Assembly (NCBI RefSeq): GCF_008923185.1
Contig: NZ_WBMT01000007.1
Location: 310,001 to 374,000, forward strand
Reading direction: 5' to 3'
DNA: 64,000 nucleotides
Origin: Actinomadura rudentiformis
Lineage (GTDB): Bacteria > Actinomycetota > Actinomycetes > Streptosporangiales > Streptosporangiaceae
The notes beneath the pieces were generated by a model. That model had not been told where the DNA came from, ran no database searches, and was given only the letters and a program-made list of their open reading frames with translations. The translations under genes and the position numbers were made by a program. Below are positions 40,698 through 50,132 of the stretch, piece by piece; within the stretch, counting starts at the first letter, position 1; each line of letters starts with the position of its first letter.

Positions 40698-41756
40698 ATG
40701 GGGATCGACGAGACGGACGAGTCGCCTGGCTGGGCGGCGATCGACGCGGCGCTGGCGCGCGTCTACGGCGACGCCGAACCGCACCACTGGGGCACCATCC
40801 TCAAGTGGTCACTCGGAGGGCCGGACCCGCTCGACGGGATCAGCGTCTACCCGCGTGACGAGCCCGTCCCGCACTGGCACTACGTCTCGTACGGCATGAC
40901 CGAGCTGTACGACAAGCACTCCGAGAATCCCGACGAGTCCGGCTGGGGGTTCGAGTTCACCTTCCGGCTCGCCCGGCAGCCGGGCGAGACCACACCGCCG
41001 GTGTGGGCCGCGAACCTCCTGCAGAACCTGGGCCGGTACGTCTTCAACAGCGGCAACTGGTTCGAGTCCGGGCATCACATGGACGTCAACGGCCCGATCG
41101 CCTCCGACCGCGACGACTCGGCGATCCGCGCGATCGCGTTCATCCTGGATCCCGAGCTCGGCGAGATCGGCACGCCGCACGGGAGCATGCAGTTCCTCCA
41201 GATCGTCGGGCTCGCCACCGAGGAGTACGAGGCCGCCCGCCAGTGGCGGACCGAGTCGCTCCTGGAGGTGCTCGCGCCACGGATCCCGCTCTACGTCACC
41301 GACATCGATCGTGGCTCGCTGCTCGATGACCCGGAGCTGGCCGCGACCGTCGCTGCGGGGATCGAACGCGACGGTTCGAGCGCCGGCCTGCTGTACGTGA
41401 CGACGGCCCACTGGGAGTCCGGCTCCGGCGTGACCACTCTCCGCGTGGGGGCACTGCAGGCCACGTCGATCGCCCAGGCTCTGCGCGGCCGCCTGCCCCA
41501 TGGCAACGAGCTGATCCTCAAGTCCGAGGACAGCATGCTGCGGTTCGCCCCGGGCGACACGTTCACCGTGGCGGAGGCCGAGCCGGGCGTTCTCCACATC
41601 GACATACCGCTCGCGACCCTCAATGACTTCACCGCGGCCCTGCGCCCCCAGGCGGGCAGCACGCCGGTCGCCACCCTGCCCGGCCTGGTCGTGGAGGTCG
41701 TCCCCACCGCGATGCGCGACGAGTACGGCAACGAGACCGGCGAAGTGATCGGCTGA
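40698..41756 (+). CDS. suppressor-of-fused (SUFU) domain protein
   Basis: A 352-residue soluble protein with the SUFU pattern: HHWGTILKWSLGGPDPLDGI, PHWHYVSYGMTELY, GWGFEFTFRLA, LQNLGRYVFNSGNWFESGHH, MQFLQIVGLATEEY. Bacterial SUFU proteins are often linked to toxin immunity or unknown stress roles; nothing nearby suggests a toxin here. TAGGGT ends 8 bases before the ATG, giving a leaderless start. Convergent with purC. Confidence 0.88.
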   Translation: MGIDETDESPGWAAIDAALARVYGDAEPHHWGTILKWSLGGPDPLDGISVYPRDEPVPHWHYVSYGMTELYDKHSENPDESGWGFEFTFRLARQPGETTPPVWAANLLQNLGRYVFNSGNWFESGHHMDVNGPIASDRDDSAIRAIAFILDPELGEIGTPHGSMQFLQIVGLATEEYEAARQWRTESLLEVLAPRIPLYVTDIDRGSLLDDPELAATVAAGIERDGSSAGLLYVTTAHWESGSGVTTLRVGALQATSIAQALRGRLPHGNELILKSEDSMLRFAPGDTFTVAEAEPGVLHIDIPLATLNDFTAALRPQAGSTPVATLPGLVVEVVPTAMRDEYGNETGEVIG

Positions 41757-41808
41757 GCCCTCGTCCCGCAGGCGCTCCTGCCGGGTGCGGGGCGCGCTCT
41801 TGCTCGGG

Positions 41809-42675
41809 TCAGGTGAACGTGCGGCCGGTCAGGCGTTCGTAGGCTTCCACGTACTTGGCGCGGGTACGGTCGACGATCTCCTCGGGCAGTGGCGGCGGCG
41901 CCTCGCCCGAGGCGCGGTCCCAGCCCGACTCCGGCGAGGTGAGCCAGTCGCGGACGAACTGCTTGTCGTACGAGGTCTGGACACGGCCGGGTTCCCACTG
42001 GTCGGCGGGCCAGAACCGCGACGAGTCCGGGGTGAGCACCTCGTCGGCCAGCACCAGCTCGCCGCCGGCCCGGCGGCCGAGCTCGATCTTGGTGTCGGCG
42101 ACGATGATCCCGCGGTCCCTGGCCAGCCCGGCGCCCCGCCGGTAGACGGCCAGCGTGACGTCGCGGAGCCGCGCCGCCTGCTCGGGGCCTTCCTGCACTT
42201 CGACCTCCGCGTACGTCATCGGCTCGTCGTGCTCGCCGACGTCGGCCTTGGTGCTGGGCGTGAAGATCGGCTCAGGCAGCGCGGAGCCGTCCTGGAGCCC
42301 GGCGGGCAGCCCGACCCCGGACACCGAGCCGTGCTCGCGGTACTCCTTGAGCCCGCCGCCGGTCAGATGGCCGCGCGCGACGCACTCGACCTTGACCATG
42401 TCCAGCCGTTCCACGACGATCGCCCGCCCCGCCCAGCCGGCCGGCGCGCCTGGTGGCAGGTCGGTGGAGATCACGTGGTTGGGCAGCAGGTCGGCGAGCT
42501 GCTCGAACCACCAGAGCGACAGTTGCGTGAGGATCCTGCCCTTGTCCGGGATGGGCGAGTCGAGCACGTAGTCGTACGCCGAGATCGTGTCGCGCGCGAC
42601 CATCAGCAGGTCGCCCCCGGGCAGCCCGTACAGGTCCCGGACCTTGCCGCTGTGCAGATGCGTGAGCCCGTCCAT
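41809..42675 (-). CDS. purC: SAICAR synthase PurC
   Basis: A 288-residue phosphoribosylaminoimidazole-succinocarboxamide synthase, step 8 of purine synthesis (CAIR plus Asp and ATP). Family motifs: HSGKVRDLY, ARDTISAYDYVL, VECVARGHLTGGG, IIVADTKIELG, LADEVLTPDSSRFW. It lies 7 bases after the MOSC gene, within the run LtrA, purB, MOSC, purC. AAAGGG precedes the ATG. Confidence 0.97.
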   Translation of the reverse strand: MDGLTHLHSGKVRDLYGLPGGDLLMVARDTISAYDYVLDSPIPDKGRILTQLSLWWFEQLADLLPNHVISTDLPPGAPAGWAGRAIVVERLDMVKVECVARGHLTGGGLKEYREHGSVSGVGLPAGLQDGSALPEPIFTPSTKADVGEHDEPMTYAEVEVQEGPEQAARLRDVTLAVYRRGAGLARDRGIIVADTKIELGRRAGGELVLADEVLTPDSSRFWPADQWEPGRVQTSYDKQFVRDWLTSPESGWDRASGEAPPPLPEEIVDRTRAKYVEAYERLTGRTFT

Positions 42676-42682
42676 CAGCCGG

Positions 42683-43477
42683 TCAGGCCCTTTCCAGGAC
42701 TTCCACAGGATCGCCGACGGCGAGCGGTCCGGTCGTCCTGGGCACCCCGTTCATGCCGAAGCGGATGCCGCGGTCGATGGTGCGGTACCTCGCCAGCGTC
42801 CGCAGCGGTTCGCGGCCGCGTTCGCCGCTCTCCTGGTCGGTGGTGGTGATCACGCATCGGGCGCAGGCCTTGACGAGCTCGATCTCCGTCGCGCCGATCC
42901 GCAGCCGCCGGACGGTGTCCTCGCCGAACGCGCCGAGCCCCGACACGACGAGGTTGGGCCGGAACCGGTTCATCGGCAGCGGGACGTCCAGCCGCCCGTT
43001 CAGATCGGCGAGCGACTCCGCCGAGATCAGCAGCAGGGGATAGCCGTCCGCGAAGGCGACCTCACCGCCGCCCCTGCTCGTGGCACGGTGGCCGGTGAAG
43101 CGGACGAGACGCACCTCGGTGTCCAGCAGCGCGCCGAACCAGTCCGCCGCCTCGTCGCCCTGGTCGACGCCCTGGCACTGCTGCCGGTGCACGGTCACGT
43201 CCAGCACCGGACCGTCATCCACAGGCTTGTGGAAAAGCGGCGTGAACGCGAGCGCCGGGTCGGCGACCTCCACGGCCAGCTCCACGCCGTCGTACGACGG
43301 GCGCAGCAGCGCCATCCGCGCGTGATCGCGCTGCGACAGGAACCGGCCCTCCGGCGTCGTCAGCATGAACTCGCGGTCGTACGGCAGGCCCTTGGGCGTC
43401 AGCTCGGCGGTGCTGAGGCGCGTACCGCCGCCGCTTTTGAGGGGATAGACGTTCAGCTCGGTGAGTACCGCGCCCAA
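42683..43477 (-). CDS. MOSC domain protein (molybdenum cofactor sulfurase-like)
   Basis: A 264-residue protein with MOSC_N (VYPLKSGGGTRLSTAEL, PYDREFMLTTPEGRFLSQRD) and MOSC domains (NRFRPNLVVSG, GATEIELVKACARCVITTTD with the conserved Cys pair). MOSC proteins carry sulfur or reduce N-hydroxylated compounds as mARC-like enzymes. The start is TTG at 43477 with AGGAG 6 bases upstream, an uncommon codon. It sits between purB and purC; no purine role is known. Confidence 0.9.
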   Translation of the reverse strand: MGAVLTELNVYPLKSGGGTRLSTAELTPKGLPYDREFMLTTPEGRFLSQRDHARMALLRPSYDGVELAVEVADPALAFTPLFHKPVDDGPVLDVTVHRQQCQGVDQGDEAADWFGALLDTEVRLVRFTGHRATSRGGGEVAFADGYPLLLISAESLADLNGRLDVPLPMNRFRPNLVVSGLGAFGEDTVRRLRIGATEIELVKACARCVITTTDQESGERGREPLRTLARYRTIDRGIRFGMNGVPRTTGPLAVGDPVEVLERA

Positions 43478-43501
43478 AAAGATCTCCTGTCGGATCGTGA
43501 C

Positions 43502-44812
43502 TCAGACGAGCGCCGAGAGTCGGTCGAACATCGAGCCGAGCCGTTCGACGAAGCGCTCCGGGCGGCACACCGCGTCGAGCCGCGCCTCGTCCAGCGCCAG
43601 CCCTGCCTCCGCCGCGTGCTTGCGGAGTGTCTCGCGGAACGGCACACCGGTCTGCCAGGTGTCCATCGCGGCCTTCTGCACGAGCGGGTACGCCTCGTCG
43701 TCGCGCGACATCCCGGCCTCGACCAGCTCCAGCAGCACCGTCGAGGTGTAGATCAGGCCGCCGGTCGACTCCAGGTTGGCCTTCATCCGGTCGGTGTCCA
43801 CGACGAGGCCGGACATCAGCCGGTTGGTGAGGTTGAGCATGTAGTCGAGCGCGATCGAGGCGTCCGGCAGCGCGATCCGCTCGGTGGACGAGTGCGAGAT
43901 GTCGCGCTCGTGCCACAGCGGGATGCCCTCCATGACCGGGACGATCTGCGCGCGGACGATACGGGCCATCCCGGCCAGCCGCTCGGAGATGATCGGGTTC
44001 TTCTTGTGCGGCATCGCCGACGAACCCTTCTGGCCCTTGCCGAAGGGCTCCCAGAGCTCGCGGACCTCGGTGCGCTGGCCGTGCCGCACCTCCAGCGCGA
44101 TGGCCTCCAGGACCGTCGCCATGATCGCCAGGCTGGACACCCATTCGCTGATGCCGTCGCGGATGACCACCTGGGTCGACACGTCGGCGGACCTGAGCCC
44201 CAGCCTGCGCGCGACGTGCCGTTCGACCTCGGGATCGATGTTGGAGTACGTGCCGACGGCGCCGGAGATGGCCATGACACCGACCGCCTCGCGGGCCTGG
44301 CGGAGCCGGTCGCGGGACCGTGCCATCGCGAACGCGAAGTCGGCGACCCGGTGCCCCCAGACGTCGGGCTCGCCGTGGATGCCGTGCGTACGGCCGACGC
44401 GGAGGGTGGCGCGATGCTCCAGCGCGTGGTCACGGAGCGTGGCGACCAGCGCGTCGGCCTTGCCCAGGAGGATGTCGGTCGCCTCGACCAGCTGCAGCGC
44501 CAGCGCGGTGTCGAGCAGGTCGGACGAGGTCATGCCGAAGTGCACGTAGCGCGCGGCCTCGCGCGGCTCGGTGTTGTCCGCCCAGGCCGAGAGGAACGCG
44601 ATCACGTCGTGCTGGGTGACCGCCTCGATCTCGTGCACCGCCTCGGGGGTGGGCGGCGGGGCCTTGCGGACCGGCTCCACCACCTCCGCCGGGATCGTGC
44701 CGGCCTCGGCGTGGGCCTCGACCACCAGGGTCTCGACCTGGCACCAAAGCTCGTACTTGTGCGCGTCACTCCAGACGCGTCCCATTTCCGGAAGGGTGTA
44801 CCGCTCAATCAC
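43502..44812 (-). CDS. purB: adenylosuccinate lyase PurB
   Basis: A 436-residue fumarase/aspartase superfamily enzyme that cleaves SAICAR and adenylosuccinate, releasing fumarate. Visible: VHFGMTSSDLLDTA, GRTHGIHGEP and the signature GSSAMPHKKNP. GTG 44812 (then IERYTLPEMGRVWSD) fits the family start; the frame is open to 44848. It heads the purB-MOSC-purC run, 22 bases after the LtrA-like gene. Confidence 0.96.
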   Translation of the reverse strand: MIERYTLPEMGRVWSDAHKYELWCQVETLVVEAHAEAGTIPAEVVEPVRKAPPPTPEAVHEIEAVTQHDVIAFLSAWADNTEPREAARYVHFGMTSSDLLDTALALQLVEATDILLGKADALVATLRDHALEHRATLRVGRTHGIHGEPDVWGHRVADFAFAMARSRDRLRQAREAVGVMAISGAVGTYSNIDPEVERHVARRLGLRSADVSTQVVIRDGISEWVSSLAIMATVLEAIALEVRHGQRTEVRELWEPFGKGQKGSSAMPHKKNPIISERLAGMARIVRAQIVPVMEGIPLWHERDISHSSTERIALPDASIALDYMLNLTNRLMSGLVVDTDRMKANLESTGGLIYTSTVLLELVEAGMSRDDEAYPLVQKAAMDTWQTGVPFRETLRKHAAEAGLALDEARLDAVCRPERFVERLGSMFDRLSALV

Positions 44813-44834
44813 AACCCGATTGTTCCAGGTGGTC

Positions 44835-45998
44835 CTAGGTGCTCTCACCAGCGGGTGTCGCCACAGTCGTACGAGTGCGGTGCGTACGCGTGCGGTATTC
44901 GAGCAACAGCGCCACCGCGATGACCACGATCAAGGCTGCGAGCTCGGCGGCGGCCACCCAGAGTCCGAGGGGGGCGGCCGCCAGGGAGACGATGGCGGCG
45001 GCCAGACGGATACGGGACGGACCGATACGGACGATCCTGCGATAGAGGACGTCGCCCGCGAGGTAGAGCGCGACGCCGCCTGCCAGGGCGACGGCGGGGC
45101 CGACGGTAAGGCCCTCCCAGGCATGGCCGACGGCCTTCTTCAGGCCCGCAGCCATCACGATCACTCCGACGATGACGGGAATGTGCGCGTAGAAGTAGCC
45201 GAACATCGTCATCTGGGCGCGGCTCGGATCGTCCGCCGCCGCCAGGGACTCCTCCGCTCGCTCATCGTCGTTCACGAAGTACGTCCACCAGATCGCGGCC
45301 GCCAGGGCGAGCCCGAGCAGCGCCGCCACGACCAGGTCGGCGTCCAGCTTGACGCCCTCGGCGCCGATGCCGATCGCGATGATCGACTCTCCCAGTGTGA
45401 CGATGACCAGCAGGCCGTGCCGTTCCACGATGTGCGCGGCCTGAATGATGAAGCGGCCGCCCGGCGCGACGATGTAGGGCTGCACGATGGGCACGATCAG
45501 CGCGATCGTCCACAACACGTACACCGCGACACCGTCGAGCAGCCCCGCGACGATGATCAGCACGGCCGCGAGCAGGTTGGCCGGCAGCACGCGCAGGATG
45601 TTGGGGTTGCCCTGGGCGAAGAGCGCGACGTGGGCGAGGACGAGCACCAGATAGCCGAGCCCCCACACGACCCCGCCGTCCTTGAACGCGGTCGGGGTGG
45701 CCAGGGCGACCATGAAGAAGCCGCCCATGCCCGTCAGGATCAGCAACCTGCGCCGGGCGGAGGACGGGGCCAGCATGTTCGTCAGCCAGGCGTAGCCGCT
45801 GTACATCCACCACAGGACGCCGAACATGAGGACCACCTGGAACAGCCCGAGCAGGCTCAGCTCCTTGACGAGCACGCCGGTGAGCTGCGTGACCGCGAAG
45901 ACGAAGACCAGGTCGAAGAAGAGCTCGAGCGTGGTGACGCGGTAGATCTCCTCTCCCGGAGAAGCGGGGGGAGGGGTCGGCGAAACAGATGACGACAT
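44835..45998 (-). CDS. low temperature requirement A (LtrA) family membrane protein
   Basis: A 387-residue protein with about ten membrane helices and the LtrA signature RVTTLELFFDLVFVFAVTQL, plus HIVERHGLLVIVTLGESIIA. The family's transport function is undefined despite its name from Listeria. Located directly upstream of purB on the same strand; co-transcription is possible but a functional link is not apparent. Confidence 0.92.
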   Translation of the reverse strand: MSSSVSPTPPPASPGEEIYRVTTLELFFDLVFVFAVTQLTGVLVKELSLLGLFQVVLMFGVLWWMYSGYAWLTNMLAPSSARRRLLILTGMGGFFMVALATPTAFKDGGVVWGLGYLVLVLAHVALFAQGNPNILRVLPANLLAAVLIIVAGLLDGVAVYVLWTIALIVPIVQPYIVAPGGRFIIQAAHIVERHGLLVIVTLGESIIAIGIGAEGVKLDADLVVAALLGLALAAAIWWTYFVNDDERAEESLAAADDPSRAQMTMFGYFYAHIPVIVGVIVMAAGLKKAVGHAWEGLTVGPAVALAGGVALYLAGDVLYRRIVRIGPSRIRLAAAIVSLAAAPLGLWVAAAELAALIVVIAVALLLEYRTRTHRTRTTVATPAGEST

Positions 45999-46071
45999 GG
46001 CGGCCTCGGACTGCAGGGGGTACGGAAGACCCAGTTGTAATCAAGTAATCATACGCCCGGGCCAGGGCCGT

Positions 46072-47220
46072 TCAGGCGGTGGCCGGAGCCGCGGGTGAGG
46101 CCGACTTCAGCAGATCGTCGGCCCGCTGGTCCAGCGGGCCGGTGAGCAGCTGCTGCCCGTACCCGAGGAGCAGCGCCCCGAAGAGCAGCGTTGGCTGCGA
46201 GTTGATTTCAGATGGCCCCGGCAGAAGGCCGGAGCCGAGCGCGACAAGACCGAAGACCGCGATGGCCGGACCGATCGCCACCTTGAGCAGCACGAGCGGG
46301 ACCGCCAGGGAGTACCGGGTGGGCAGCTCCTGATGGATGCGGAGTGCGCGGGCGGCGGAGAGCGCGGCGCCGATCAGGCCGAGCAGCGCCACCTGGGGCG
46401 CGTCGCCGCCGGTGGCCGAACGGTGCAGGCCGGTCGGGCACATGAGGCCGTCGCCTCCCGGGAAGCAGAGCGGCACGGCCTGAGGCCAGTGCACGCCTGC
46501 CGCCACGAATCCGCCCACCAGCACAGTGAGGATGAGGAACGTCCCTAGGAGGACGTTGCGGAAGCGACGCACCCGGCCGTTCGCCATGGCCTGCAGAAGG
46601 TAGGCGCCTTGCAGCGCGACCCCCAGCAGGTGCCTGTCGCTCTCGGCCACGTCTGATGGCCTGAGGTCGTGTGCGGTGCCGAACCGCCGCTCCACGGCCA
46701 CCCGGCGGGGATCCTCCGGTGGCAGGTAGGCCCGTACGAGCGCCAGCACCTCCGGGACACGCCCGCACACCTGCTCCGGGGGCTGGATCGCCAGCAGCTG
46801 CGTCGAACCGGTGTTGATGTTGAACCAGGCACCGTCGACGGCCCGGCCCGACAGCCAGTCGCGCAGCCGCCGCCGGTTGGCCGCGTAGTAACGGGCGAGG
46901 ACGACCTGGCGCAGGATCGCGTCATGGCTCACCGCGATGCTCACTGCGGTCTCGTCGGCTTCCCGCGCCCGGGCCACCCCCGTGCCACCGGAATCCCGGG
47001 CCGCCCCCGTACCGCCCGGATCCCGGGACGGACGCGCACGACCGGCAGGGCTGAAGCCCAGCGTCCCGGACCGGGCGACCGAACGCTTGGCGTCGGTGAG
47101 CACCTCGATGGCGCGCGCCTCCACATATGTCCGCCAAGCCCCAGAGGCTCCGAACCTGCGGTACGCCCACCTCCTCGGCGCCCGCAATGTCCGTCGAAAG
47201 AGCCGCCGCTTACGCACCAT
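46072..47220 (-). CDS. membrane protein of unknown function
   Basis: A 382-residue protein: strongly basic N-terminus, a Gly/Arg-rich variable stretch (about residues 55-90), a soluble helical part with RFGTAHDLRPSD and HLLGVALQGAYLLQAM, and four or five membrane helices in the C-terminal half. The N-terminal RKRRLFRRTLRAPRRWAYRR suggests membrane or nucleic acid contact. No family recognised. A 12-bp perfect inverted repeat lies 12 bases upstream of its start. Confidence 0.65.
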   Translation of the reverse strand: MVRKRRLFRRTLRAPRRWAYRRFGASGAWRTYVEARAIEVLTDAKRSVARSGTLGFSPAGRARPSRDPGGTGAARDSGGTGVARAREADETAVSIAVSHDAILRQVVLARYYAANRRRLRDWLSGRAVDGAWFNINTGSTQLLAIQPPEQVCGRVPEVLALVRAYLPPEDPRRVAVERRFGTAHDLRPSDVAESDRHLLGVALQGAYLLQAMANGRVRRFRNVLLGTFLILTVLVGGFVAAGVHWPQAVPLCFPGGDGLMCPTGLHRSATGGDAPQVALLGLIGAALSAARALRIHQELPTRYSLAVPLVLLKVAIGPAIAVFGLVALGSGLLPGPSEINSQPTLLFGALLLGYGQQLLTGPLDQRADDLLKSASPAAPATA

Positions 47221-47232
47221 CGCCGCCCCCGT

Positions 47233-47261
47233 TGCTGATAGTCGTCATTCGACTATCAGCA
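47233..47261 (-). promoter_or_regulatory. 12-bp perfect inverted repeat upstream of the membrane protein gene
   Basis: TGCTGATAGTCG (47233-47244), TCATT, CGACTATCAGCA (47250-47261). Being unusually AT-rich for this genome and next to the ribosome-binding region, it could be a repressor operator; it could instead be the terminator for purD, whose transcript runs into it. Confidence 0.55.
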
Positions 47262-47365
47262 GCGAGCGCCACATGCGCCATCGGACGGCCCGAACTATGG
47301 CGCCGCAGTGAGTCCTCTACCCCCAGCCGTGCCGAGGGCGGTAACCGCTGGGATGCCTGGAAATG

Positions 47366-48610
47366 CTAGTGAGATGCCTGGAGGGCGATGTCGGTGCGGT
47401 GGTGGGAGCCACGGAGCCTGATCTTGGCCGTCGCCTCGTAGGCGGCGATGCGGGCCGCGGCGACATCCGGTCCCGTGCCCACCACGTTCAGCACACGGCC
47501 TCCGGCGGCGACCAGATTGCCCTCGACGTCGCGCTGGGTCCCCGCGTGCAGCACGTACGCGCCGGGCACCTGGGCGGCCTCCTCCAACCCCGTGATCACA
47601 TCGCCCTTGACCGGCGAGGCCGGGTAGTTCTCGGCGGCGATCACGACCGTCACGGCCGCACCCGGGTGCCAGGAGAGGCGGGCGTCGGGGGAAAGGCCGC
47701 CGATGGCGCACGCCTGGAGCAGGCCGCCCAGCGGGGTCGCCAGGCGGTCCAGAACGACCTGGGTCTCCGGGTCGCCGAAGCGCGCGTTGAACTCGACCAC
47801 CCGCAGGCCCTTGGACGTCAGCGCGAGCCCCGCGTACAGCACGCCCACGTACGGCGTCTCGCGGCGGCGCAGTTCGTCGACCGTCGGCTGGACGACGGTG
47901 GCCATCACCTCGTCCACCAGGCCTTCGGGGATCCAGGGCAGCGGCGTGTAGGCGCCCATGCCGCCGGTGTTGGGCCCGGCGTCGTTGTCATAGGCCCGCT
48001 TGAAGTCCTGGGCGGGCATCAGCGGCACCGCTTCCTGACCATCGCAGAGCGCGAAGAGCGATACCTCGGGGCCGTCCAGATAGTCCTCGATCACGACCCG
48101 TTCGCACGCGGCGGCGTGGTCGAGCGCGGCAGACCGGTCATCGGTGACGACGACACCCTTGCCTGCGGCGAGACCGTCGTCCTTCACCACGTACGGCGGG
48201 CCGAACTCGTCGAGCGCCTCGGCGGCCTCATCGGCGTCCTCACAGACCCGGGCGGCGGCGGTCGGCACCTTGGCCGAAGCCATGACCTCCTTGGCGAACG
48301 CCTTGGAGCCCTCGATGCGGGCCGCCTCCTTGTCCGGGCCGAAGCACGGGATCCCGGCCGCGCGCAGCGCGTCAGCGACCCCGGCGACCAGGGGCGCCTC
48401 TGGGCCGATCACCACGAGCCCGGCACGCAGCCGTCCGGCGAGCTCGACCACCGCCGTCGGATGGGTCGGGTCGAGCGTATGGTTGTCCGCGATCTCCGCC
48501 GTGCCGGGGTTTCCGGGCGCGCAGTGAAGCGCGGTGACGGACGGGTCGCGATGCAGGGCGCGGGCGATCGCATGCTCGCGGCCGCCGGATCCAAGGACGA
48601 GTACTCGCAC
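47366..48610 (-). CDS. purD: phosphoribosylamine-glycine ligase PurD
   Basis: A 414-residue ATP-grasp enzyme, step 2 of purine synthesis. Motifs: VLVLGSGGREHAIA, CAPGNPGTAE, GPEAPLVAG, KDDGLAAGKGVVV, PNTGGMGAYTP, VEFNARFGDPE. The GTG at 48610 is 8 bases after TAGGCT (48624-48619), a leaderless start; upstream codons to 48754 are not part of the protein. It stands alone, away from purB/purC. Confidence 0.96.
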   Translation of the reverse strand: MRVLVLGSGGREHAIARALHRDPSVTALHCAPGNPGTAEIADNHTLDPTHPTAVVELAGRLRAGLVVIGPEAPLVAGVADALRAAGIPCFGPDKEAARIEGSKAFAKEVMASAKVPTAAARVCEDADEAAEALDEFGPPYVVKDDGLAAGKGVVVTDDRSAALDHAAACERVVIEDYLDGPEVSLFALCDGQEAVPLMPAQDFKRAYDNDAGPNTGGMGAYTPLPWIPEGLVDEVMATVVQPTVDELRRRETPYVGVLYAGLALTSKGLRVVEFNARFGDPETQVVLDRLATPLGGLLQACAIGGLSPDARLSWHPGAAVTVVIAAENYPASPVKGDVITGLEEAAQVPGAYVLHAGTQRDVEGNLVAAGGRVLNVVGTGPDVAAARIAAYEATAKIRLRGSHHRTDIALQASH

Positions 48611-48795
48611 GTCGGAGCAGCCTAGTCGGCCGGACGCCGGGACGGTGGCCCGGGCGGGCTTTCGGCGCGCATCGGTGTGATCGGGGCCACCGGCGCGGCT
48701 GTCAACGTGAGCGATGTCCACAACGTCAAATATGTCGACTGATAAGCTCGTCAAGGTTGTGGCCTGATGCCCAGGTGTGAAGGGAGGTGGTCGGG

Positions 48796-48912
48796 ATGAG
48801 TCCTGGTGATCCTTGCAGTACTGCGGAGCCCCCTCACAGTCCGAGCCGGACTGTCCACCTGACCGCCTCTACTCGGCGTCCGGCCATCGCCTTCGCGCGC
48901 TCCCCCCGCTGA
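48796..48912 (+). CDS. proline-rich leader ORF upstream of corA (candidate)
   Basis: A 38-codon frame, ATG to TGA, preceded by GGGAGGTGG. The peptide (MSPGDPCSTAEPPHSPSR and 20 more residues) has Pro at about one residue in five. It ends 53 bases before corA and contains the inverted repeat ACAGTCCG-AGC-CGGACTGT (48836-48854). Pro-rich leader peptides are known to control Mg2+ transporter genes in other bacteria; that role here is inference. Confidence 0.45.
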   Translation: MSPGDPCSTAEPPHSPSRTVHLTASTRRPAIAFARSPR

Positions 48913-48965
48913 CAGCGTGGGTTGAGCGCGCAATGCGCGTGTGGCCGGAGGTATAGGAGCACCTC

Positions 48966-50132
48966 ATGGCCATGACTCGAGTCCGCCCTGGCCGGGCGAC
49001 CAAGTCGCTGTTCAAGACGCGCGGGCGTCCCGCCTCCATGACCGCGGCCGTCGCCCAGCGAGATTCGGCCGTCATCGACTGGGCCGCCTACATCGATGGC
49101 CATCGCGTGTCCACCGACACCATCGAGGACGCCGTACGCCTGATCCGCGACGGCCGGCTCAAGCACGCCGACACCGCCGGCCACCGCGGCCTGGCGGCGG
49201 AGCTCTCGGGGCGCCGGGGCCCGGCGACCGGGGCGGAGGAGAGCGCCGGCTTCGTGTGGGTCGGCCTGCACGAGCCGTCCGAGACCGAGCTCACCGAGCT
49301 GGCGGAGGTCTTCGGGCTGCACGAGCTCGCCGTCGAGGACGCCATCAATGCCCATCAGCGCCCCAAGCTGGAACGCTATGACGACGTGAACTTCCTCGTC
49401 ATGAAGACGGTCGGCTACGTGCGGCGCGGACCGGACGGCGCCGAGGTCGTCGAGACCGGCGAAGTGATGATCTTCTGTGGCCCCGATTTCGTGGTGACGG
49501 TGCGGCACGGCACGCACTGCGCGCTCGGCTGCGTCCGCAACGACCTCGAACAGGACCCGGCGAGGCTCAGCCTGGGCCCGAGCGCGGTGCTGCACGCCGT
49601 CGCCGACCGCGTGGTGGACGGCTACGTGAACGTCGCGGACGCCGTGCAGGAGGACATCGACGAGGTAGAGGAGGCCGTGTTCTCCCCCGAGCGCACCGAC
49701 GAATCGCGTCGGATCTACCAGCTCAAGCGCGAGGTGATCCAGCTCAAGCGGGCGGTCGGGCCGCTGTCGGGGCCGCTGCGCAACCTCACCAACCGCCGGT
49801 TCGTCCCGAACGAGATCAAGGAATACCTGCGCGACGTCGAGGACCACCTGACCCGCGTCCGCGAGCAGGTCGAGTCCTATGACGAGCTCCTCAACCCGAT
49901 CCTGCAGGCGCACATGACCCAGGTGACGGTGGCCGACAACCAGGACATGCGCAAGATCTCCGCCTGGGGCGCGCTCTTCATGGTGCCCACCGCGATCGCC
50001 GGGATCTACGGCATGAACTTCGACTTCATGCCCGAGACCCAGTGGGAGTTCGGCTACCCGCTGATCCTCGGCGTCATCGCGACCGCCTGCCTGGCGCTCT
50101 ACCGGGGTTTCCGCCGCAACGGCTGGCTCTAG
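48966..50132 (+). CDS. corA: CorA-family magnesium/cobalt transporter
   Basis: A 388-residue channel protein: large cytosolic N-terminal domain and two C-terminal membrane helices with the defining motif GMNFDFMPE. It forms pentamers gated by Mg2+. AGGAG lies 6 bases before the ATG. It is preceded by a 210-base leader carrying a short Pro-rich ORF and hairpins, and its last codons are tandemly duplicated beyond the stop. Confidence 0.94.
   Translation: MAMTRVRPGRATKSLFKTRGRPASMTAAVAQRDSAVIDWAAYIDGHRVSTDTIEDAVRLIRDGRLKHADTAGHRGLAAELSGRRGPATGAEESAGFVWVGLHEPSETELTELAEVFGLHELAVEDAINAHQRPKLERYDDVNFLVMKTVGYVRRGPDGAEVVETGEVMIFCGPDFVVTVRHGTHCALGCVRNDLEQDPARLSLGPSAVLHAVADRVVDGYVNVADAVQEDIDEVEEAVFSPERTDESRRIYQLKREVIQLKRAVGPLSGPLRNLTNRRFVPNEIKEYLRDVEDHLTRVREQVESYDELLNPILQAHMTQVTVADNQDMRKISAWGALFMVPTAIAGIYGMNFDFMPETQWEFGYPLILGVIATACLALYRGFRRNGWL

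Noticed and set aside
48755..48965. Mg2+ riboswitch (M-box) upstream of corA
   Set aside because: The leader is too short and lacks the conserved M-box core; the short ORF with hairpins explains the structure better.
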